A stretch of 64,000 nt of DNA from Nematopogon swammerdamellus (lineage: Eukaryota; Arthropoda; Insecta; Lepidoptera; Adelidae). How positions within the stretch are numbered: the stretch's first letter is position 1; each line of letters begins with the position of its first letter. Under the pieces are notes generated by a model that saw only the letters and a list, made by a program, of their open reading frames with translations, ran no database searches and was not told the DNA's origin. The position numbers and the translations under genes were made by a program. Below, one piece after another: positions 58,056-64,000 of this stretch. The stretch is taken from positions 3,014,754 to 3,078,753 of the forward strand of contig OX336343.1 in assembly GCA_946902875.1 (NCBI GenBank). The letters are read 5' to 3'.

Positions 58056-58138
58056 ATAAAAACCGGCCAATTGCGAGTCGAACTCGCGCACCGAGGGTTC
58101 CTTATCGCCATGTCATGGTTAGCGCCACTCACGCCAAA
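58056..58138 (-). repeat. LepR element (minus), first part, before insertion
   Basis: AAACCGGCCAATTGCGAGTC through GCGCCACTCACGCCAAATA. It resumes at 60175-60470 with GGGGTGTTATGAAATGCTTC, GGCGCGCGCGCATACACTTT, AGAGATACAGCCCTCGGACA and the CAGACAGACAGAC tract. Confidence 0.85.
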
Positions 58139-58794
58139 TACTGGGTGTAAAAACGGCGAGTACATTAAATTTAGGAAATGATTATTGGGATCAAGAGTAA
58201 CAAAAAAGTGAATTAACTTTTTTCTGAATTCCCTTTAAGTAAAAAGTTACAGTTTTCATACAAACTAATAATTGATTATTTTAGTGTAAAAATGATCTAA
58301 TGACAACAGGGCAGAGCGGAGGGGGGAAGAGCGGGTGAGACGTGAGCGCCTCGGACGAAGGTGTTGGCGGGAGGGGCGGGGGTTAGCTTTGTGAGTGGAG
58401 GACTGGTGGTCGGCAGGCGGAGAGTGCTGCAGGGCTATCACGAGATTCGCTACGCCGGCTACGCCGATGTGTAGCGTGCGTAGAGAACGTAAGCCGCTGC
58501 GCGGAAGCGAGTTCGCAAATCTATCGCATTCGCTTCCGCGCAGACGCTTACGCTCTCTACGCACGCTACACCTCGGCGTAGCCGGCGCACACAGAGTGAT
58601 TTACTGTTCAAATGCGGCCAATATTCAGATCGTGCCGAAATTAAATGAAAAATGCTGGTATTCGTAATATATTTCATTGAAATACACGACAGTTTCAAAA
58701 TAACGGTCAAGTGTGAGTTGTACTATCACATAGTGGTTCCGCATGCCCCTCTCTCTACCTTGTGTAGAGTTTATTTCATTAAATCTGCAGTATT

Positions 58795-59199
58795 TTAGTA
58801 TTTATGATAAAAACAATCAAGTTCATACTTATAGTAATAATTTATTGTCATAAAATATGTAGGTACAGTAATTACGTAGGTACTAGATTCGGAATCGCTA
58901 GAATCTCCGTGCACTTTTTCAGACACTAAAAGTTCGATAGCATCGCGTGAATAGAGTTTGGATTTTTTTTGCCTTTTTGGTCTCGAGAAACTTAGGAGGG
59001 GATCAGATGTAAGGAGGAGACGATATAGAACATCCTGTTGCATTGAATTCTTGAGAATTGTTTTGAGAAATTTTGCCTGTATACGCGGAAATGTTTGTGT
59101 AGTAAACTGATAAGTACCGAAAAGTGCATAATTATATCTCCAATGAAGGGGGGGGGGGGGAGTATTCAGGAGATACTTATTCCCCACCCCCCTTAGCAT
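58795..59199 (-). CDS. Unrecognised ORF inside the nested element
   Basis: 134 codons, minus strand: starts MLRGVGNKYLLNTPPPP, with KRQKKSKLYSRDAIELL and a Ser/Asp stretch (GDSSDSESS). FLKTILKNSMQQDVLYRLLL looks like a normal protein segment. I do not recognise a family. A degraded transposase remnant is one possibility; the poly-Pro start comes from a G13 tract. Confidence 0.25.
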   Translation of the reverse strand: MLRGVGNKYLLNTPPPPLHWRYNYALFGTYQFTTQTFPRIQAKFLKTILKNSMQQDVLYRLLLTSDPLLSFSRPKRQKKSKLYSRDAIELLVSEKVHGDSSDSESSTYVITVPTYFMTINYYYKYELDCFYHKY

Positions 59200-59392
59200 A
59201 GCACCCCCTCCTATACCCCGTCTCCCCTCACTGAGTCATATTACGTTTTTGCCTCCCCCACTTACCCCTTCCCCTTCCGAGGGGGGGGGGGGGGGGGGGG
59301 GGGGAATAATCCCCAAATGAACCCCCTCTCCTCCCCTCCCTCCCGCCCCCCTCCCCCACTTCCCCCGCCACCCGCCTCTTTCTACAGCACAG
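59149..59392. repeat. G/C homopolymer-rich tract
   Basis: G13 at 59149-59161 and G24 at 59281-59304, with C-rich flanks (CCCCTCCCTCCCGCCCCCCT). A G-quadruplex is plausible on either strand; sequencing length error is also likely. Confidence 0.7.
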
Positions 59393-60479
59393 CCTAATCC
59401 CTCAATCCCTCGCGCTTTCCATTAAAATAGACCGTATTTCAAAAATGTTTTTTTTGAAATGGGGGAAAATCGGGGAACACCTTTTTGTTGAATCCACATG
59501 CTACATAGTTCTTTTATAGGAATCCATAAAAATAATTGCGCGATCAGGCACCGCTCTATAACATAAACACCATTTATTAAAGAGCTTAATGACGAAAAAT
59601 GTTTCGTTTGCACTACCATGAAATATACCTCCAAATATAATTTAGGCAAATTATTAAAAATTAGTAAGTTACATAATTAAACAGCACCCCCCTCTTCTTC
59701 GTTTTCCATCATTATTGCAAAGAAACACCTCTCTATATATCTGAAGAAAAATATTGAAATATTACGAAAATCTACGCAACGCAAAACAGCGACGTGCACT
59801 TCCTCGACATGTACTTTCGCACTAGCCAAGGCGGGACGCGGGGGGTTGGATGTCAAAATAATGACCGCCGCTCTATGCGTTCGTTATATAGCTACGTATT
59901 AATAATAGTTTGTGTTCGTTTCGTTTGAGTTCAAAATTGGACTTTTGGCCGCATTTGAATAGTCAATCACTCTTAGTGCGGCGTAGCGAAACTCGTAATA
60001 GCCCTACTGAGCGGCAACAACGCGTTAAATTACACTAGACGAAAACATACATTTCAAAAATTCATATCTCGAAAACTAGACACTTTAGAGAAAAACTTTA
60101 TTTGCTTTTTTGTCTAGCAAAAACATGAGGATTGCGCTGGCGAAATTAATGTACTCGCCGTTTTAACACCCTGTACATGGGGTGTTATGAAATGCTTCAT
60201 ATTAGTTAAATATCATGATTAGTTAAAATGCTTCACACTCTATTCGGTAGATGGCGCGCGCGCATACACTTTTTGGTTTCTTCTATGGGAACCCCCGTGA
60301 GTTTTTTACTTTATTTGTTGTTATATCGGCCATAATAACACATATTCTGTGAAAATTTCAACGGGCTACCTATTACGGTTCAAGAGATACAGCCCTCGGA
60401 CAGACAGACAGACAGACGGAAAGACGGACGGATAGACGGACAGACAGACAGACAGACAGACGGCGTAGGCTAAGTAATT

Positions 60480-60625
60480 CAGTCGAAGCGGCTATGTAAA
60501 TAGTTAATGTTTTGCGTAGCAGGTAAGACAAGAGGGAAGCACTGACATGGCACCTAGTTTACGATGGTGTTATGTACTGACATCATGGATGTTTTAGGTG
60601 ATGTGTATCCAACCAGTTTAAAAAA
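60480..60625 (+). repeat. SINE family A, diverged 3' part
   Basis: AGTCGAAGCGGCTATGTAAA, AGCACTGACATGGCACCTAG, TGGATGTTTTAGGTGATG, then poly(A). Confidence 0.7.
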
Positions 60626-61044
60626 AATTAAGTTCATGTATAATTCCAGCTAATTTCCATTCCTCTAAGCAAAACAGTATGTTTTGTTTAAGTAGCATGT
60701 ACATATATGTATTACTAGCTGAGCCCGCGGCTCCGCTCGCGTGAAATTCGTATTCCAAAGAAGAATGTAAGTAACTAAGGGCGAGGCCGAAGGCCGAGCT
60801 GCTTTCAGGTAAACGATAAACCTTTCTCAAATAAAGGAAGTAAGTAAGGGCGAGGTCGAAGGCCGAGCTGCGTTCAGGAAGACGATAAACCTTCTGGAAG
60901 AAAGGAAAACCAAAAACCCTCTTCCGCCTTCGGGCCTCGCCCTTAAAGACTTCCTTTCTTCGATAGAATATAATATCGTTTACTCAATCTATTTATTTCA
61001 TAAAAATAAAAAAGTAATATTAATAACTAAAGAATTAAACCTAT

Positions 61045-61505
61045 CTAACAAACATTAAAATAACTATCAAAACGGGTATTTTCAAATGTTCTTAGAGCAC
61101 TTGCGGCATTACCCCGCTGGATGGCAAGGCTTACCCTTTGAATGAAGTACATAAGCCCTTGATGGCGGGACACCAGTTGCGTCAACCAGCTCAAGCCTCT
61201 TTTGGCTTCACTGCTCCACGGACCGAGGGTTTCAACCGCAAACGCAACAAATTCGAAATCTTGAATTATATTTCTATATTTGCTGCGTTTGAGGCTCTCC
61301 GCCCCAGCCTCGGCCGCGCCAGCCGCTCTTGAAGATGTCCTAACGTGACTTGGAGCCAATGTGAGAACAAAAGTGGCGTCCCACATCAAAGAACTACCCT
61401 TAGTCCATGGCACTAAGGTGATAGCATCGGGCCTCTTGCCATCCAGCCGGGAATAACCGCGAGGTTCTAGAATGCACGGTATATTTGCCGTTAGAAGCGT
61501 GGACT
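61045..61505 (-). pseudogene. Captured RT-element C-terminal fragment, copy 2
   Basis: The minus frame is again open over the whole ~150 codons (KRPDAITLVPWTKGSSL, FEFVAFAVETLGPWSSEAKR, VSLAIQRGNAASALRTF, FDSYFNVC). It differs from copy 1 at only a few residues (for example FEFVAF for FDFVSF and NAASA for NAVSA). Confidence 0.65.
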
Positions 61506-61559
61506 TTATAATAAAATTTAAATTAAATTAACTCAATCTTAATATTAATTAACTTTATT

Positions 61560-62065
61560 CGAGATGGTTTAGCTTCTTCCTGAACGCAGCTCGGCCTTCG
61601 GCATCGCCCTTAGTTACTTGCTTTCTTCGAGATGGTCTATCATTTGTCAGAACGTAGCTCGGCCTCCGGCCTTGCCCTAGTTACTTACTTTCTTCAAGAT
61701 GGTGTATCTTCTTCCTGAACGCAGCTCGGCCTTCGGCCTCGCCCTTAGTTACTTGCTTTCTTCGAGATGGTTTTTCAATTATCCGAACGTAGCTCGGCCT
61801 TCGGCCTCGCCTTAGTTACTTACTTTCTTCAAGATGATTTAGCTTCTTCCTGAACGCAGCTCGGCCTGCAGCCTCGCCCATATTTACTTACTTTCTTCGA
61901 GAAGGTTTATGGTCTTCCAGAATTTTCTTCAAGAATGTTTTTCTTCTTCCTGAACTCAGCTCCGCCTTCCGCCTCGCCCTTAGTTACTTTCATCGAGAAA
62001 GAATATCGTTTACGTGAGCGCAGATCCGCCTTCGGGCCCGCCTTTAGTTACTTACTTTCTTTTTT
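61560..62065 (-). repeat. ~70-bp array in Helitron copy 2
   Basis: GAACGCAGCTCGGCCTTCGG..CGCCCTTAGTTACTTGCTTTC units, six to seven, matching 15085-15640 in inverted order. The smaller opposite array is at 60755-60905. Confidence 0.85.
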
Positions 62066-62959
62066 TTAAATACGAATTTCACGCGAGCGAAGCCGCGGGC
62101 AACAGATATATAAATTTTATTGCACCAATGACAGCGACATAACTTCGACTTTCAATTATTATTTTTATTTATCAAACAATTTGTCACCGGCCAGCTCACG
62201 TCGAGATGACAGTTCTCCGTTGTCAACATGACATTTAAAATGGTTTTTTACCTTTACTTTGGATTACGTGATTTTTATTATATTTTTTAATTATTATGTT
62301 CATCCGGGATATACACTGTCACTATAAAAAGTTTCGTCAAATTCCGTTCAGTGGTTTTTGCGAGATGCGCGTACAAATAGACATTTTTGCATTTACGATT
62401 TTATGATATGTATAGAAAGAATAGATATGTATAGACTATTGTGTTCAAGTTATTAAAAAGAAGTACTGTCATTTTCGTTGTATCTACTTATTTTTAAATT
62501 TCGAATGAATATTTTATTGAAATTGTATTTGCTGCCAGTTCTCAAGATATAATTATGTACTTTGGACTACGTGATTTTAAACGCGCAATAATGTTTATAA
62601 TTTTAAATTTTTTTTTATTTTTGTTATTTTTTTTTACGTATTATGTTAACCCGGCATATAAACTGCCACTATACAAAGTTTCGTCTAATTCCGTTCAGTG
62701 GTTTTTGCGTGATGCGCGTACAGACAAACAAACAAACAAACAAACAAAAATTTTCAAAACTGTTCTAAAATGTTCAGTATCTCATTTTAAGCCACCCTGG
62801 TTAGTTTTTTTCCGAATACATTCAATGTACAGACTTTCTTACCTCTACGATTTTATTATATGTATAGATTAATAAGTATTCTTATTATTATTTTATCTTC
62901 AATTCCCCACGCTCTTTTGCTACTGCCTACTTACATTCCACTAATATTAATCTAAAACA

Positions 62960-63080
62960 TTCAAAGGTTGACTGTAAGAAATCTCTGTAAGGGATAAGTC
63001 CGCCTTTGTACCTTATGTAAATTTCCTAATTTACTTATTACTGTTGAATGTTTATTGGTGCAATAAGGCATTTTCTATCT
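62960..63080 (+). repeat. LINE 3' end (GTAAGAAATCTCTGTAAGGG type)
   Basis: AAAGGTTGACTGTAAGAAAT, GGGATAAGTCCGCCTTTGTA, TTATTGGTGCAATAAGGC. A second copy is at 63735-63850. Confidence 0.6.
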
Positions 63081-63118
63081 AGCTATCTTGCTAACTGTTT
63101 ACGTTCTCTGAAAAACTT

Positions 63119-63196
63119 ATTCGGTGTTATGGGCTGACATCACGGGAGTTGTAGGTGATGTAGCCAACCGTGTCGGTTTCCATAAAAAAAAAAAAC
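63119..63196 (+). repeat. SINE family A, 3' end
   Basis: CGGTGTTATGGGCTGACATC, GTAGGTGATGTAGCCAACCG, then A12. Confidence 0.8.
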
Positions 63197-63325
63197 TTCT
63201 CAACACGAATAGATATTTATTCTTACGTAGTATTACTTATATAAATATAATTATATTTTTCAGGCTTTCATAATTCCTTATATATTTAAATAAAACAATT
63301 GTCACATAATCCTTGCTACTACCTT

Positions 63326-63695
63326 TTTTTTTATGGAAACTGACACGGTTGGCTACATCGCCTACGACGTCCGTGATGTCAGCCCATAACACCCGGTGAA
63401 CTAGGTGCCATGTCAGTGCTTCCCCCTTTGATCGTGCCGGCTACACTGAACTGGTCGGAAAACACAAACTATTTACATAGCCGTTTCGACCGACGACGTT
63501 GCATTCAGTGCGGTGGTACCAACCCGGGCGAGTTAAACCCTACCACCAAGTAAGATTAGGAAGGAAGAGACCTACAGTTTTACGAGAAATCCGAACCTCG
63601 GTCAGCCTCCAACGGTCAGCGGTCACCCATCCAAATACTGACCGCACCCAGCGTTGCTTAACATTCAATAGCGACAGTTGACTGTCTGCTCAGTG
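63326..63695 (-). repeat. SINE family A, type-1, nearly full
   Basis: TTTTTATGGAAACTGACACG through CAGCGTTGCTTAACATTCAA and GTTGACTGTCTGC; the A-box region is cut after CTCAGTGGTGCAG. Confidence 0.85.
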
Positions 63696-63734
63696 GTGCA
63701 GATCTACACATTCCATTTTTTACACATTTCACAC

Positions 63735-63850
63735 ACCTAAAGGTTGGCTGTAAGAAATCTCTTCAAGGGATAAGTCCGCCTTTGCACCTCATGTACCTGT
63801 ATTCATTGTTTATTCTTGTGAAATATTTGTGGAGCAATAAACAATTTTCC
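63735..63850 (+). repeat. LINE 3' end, second copy
   Basis: AAAGGTTGGCTGTAAGAAAT, GGGATAAGTCCGCCTTTGCA, GTGGAGCAATAAACAA. 63851-64000 has no recognised feature. Confidence 0.6.
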
Positions 63851-64000
63851 GTCTAAGGTGTTCCTTCGAATCTCTATATAGTTAAAATTAATCTCGGGAA
63901 TTTGCAGATTCCGCGAATGAAGATAATTACTCCGGCAAACAAAACAAATTTAACACTTCGAAGACGCTACAAGACGGCTGTTATCTTGCCCGCTGGGGGA

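Larger units (their letters stand above)
58139..60174. mobile_element. 2.0-kb relative of the 55849 MITE, with nested insert
   Basis: Left CTGGGTGTAAAAACGGCGAG-TACATTAAATTTAGG, right complement (GTACTCGCCGTTTTAACACC-CTG), with TA at each side. Inside, inverted ends AGGGCTATCACGAGATTCGC (58432) and the complement of 60006-59980 mark a nested element of ~1.57 kb. Left of the nested part is a GC-rich inverted repeat (CTACGCCGATGTGTAGCGTG.. 58455-58580). A 134-codon minus frame (58795-59199) is unrecognised. Confidence 0.75.
60715..62868 (-). mobile_element. Helitron-like element, copy 2 (inverted)
   Basis: Minus-strand copy of 14277-16575: the CTAG 3' end is at 60715-60718 and the TCTATACATATAATAAAATC 5' end at 62868-62849. 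Arrays at 60755-60905 and 61560-62065 are again in opposite orientations around the coding fragment. A TA/AT insertion context flanks it. Slightly shorter (2154 vs 2299 bp) because of fewer array units. Confidence 0.88.

Noticed and set aside
58265..58710. Overlapping ORFs of 79-99 codons on both strands
   Set aside because: They lie on a GC-rich inverted repeat, so each strand mirrors the other; no recognisable domain.

Overview
The window is lepidopteran (moth or butterfly) nuclear DNA. Three things point there: the Helitron ends (TCTATAC...CTAG followed by T, with a CGCGAGC...GCCGCGGGC hairpin), the short 'GGCCAAGTGCGAGTCG...GGGTTCCGTA' elements that are common in Lepidoptera, and one host gene split by GT-AG introns. 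Family names for repeats are from recognition only; no database was searched. The letters A-E, D, R3, T and LepR are labels used only in this annotation.

The only host gene I can support is an alpha-1,3-fucosyltransferase (glycosyltransferase family 10, insect FucTC-like) on the + strand. It has six exons: 7663-7908, 17377-17534, 18547-18673, 21312-21439, 30009-30239 and 32774-33248. The reading phases join exactly (1365 nt, 454 residues plus stop). The first exon encodes a short cytoplasmic tail and a membrane anchor, and the last carries the FxLxFENS...YITEK donor-sugar motif. A poly(A) signal follows the stop by 8 nt. Its introns make up about 25 kb and are largely transposable elements, several of them starting or ending within 15-130 nt of a splice site.

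The rest is transposable-element debris plus one apparently intact element. 1-7600: short elements, a deleted mariner, a ~300-bp tandem family, and a foldback element built of phased 10-bp repeats. 7.9-17.3 kb (intron 1): a LepR element, an R2-like retrotransposon with a restriction-like endonuclease, LINE fragments, and a 2.3-kb Helitron-like element carrying inverted ~70-bp arrays and a captured coding fragment. 18-32 kb (introns 2-5): nested MITEs, tRNA-like SINEs, a 2.3-kb array of ~33 units, and a palindromic tandem array. 33.4-49 kb: MITEs, SINEs, LINE 3' ends, small Helitrons and a perfect 62-bp inverted repeat. 49.0-54.4 kb: a two-ORF CR1-type LINE with both ORFs open. 54.4-64 kb: MITEs, LepR copies split by insertions, and a second, inverted copy of the 2.3-kb Helitron.

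Most worth following: (1) SINE family A, whose head looks like a tRNA A-box region, a 5S rRNA internal promoter and a tRNA T-arm in series, with covariation in the T-stem; (2) a U UUU UUA heptamer in exactly the right frame in the ORF1/ORF2 overlap of the intact LINE; (3) the foldback element with 10-bp helically phased A-tracts; (4) the Helitron whose ~70-bp arrays flank a conserved coding fragment in inverted orientation.
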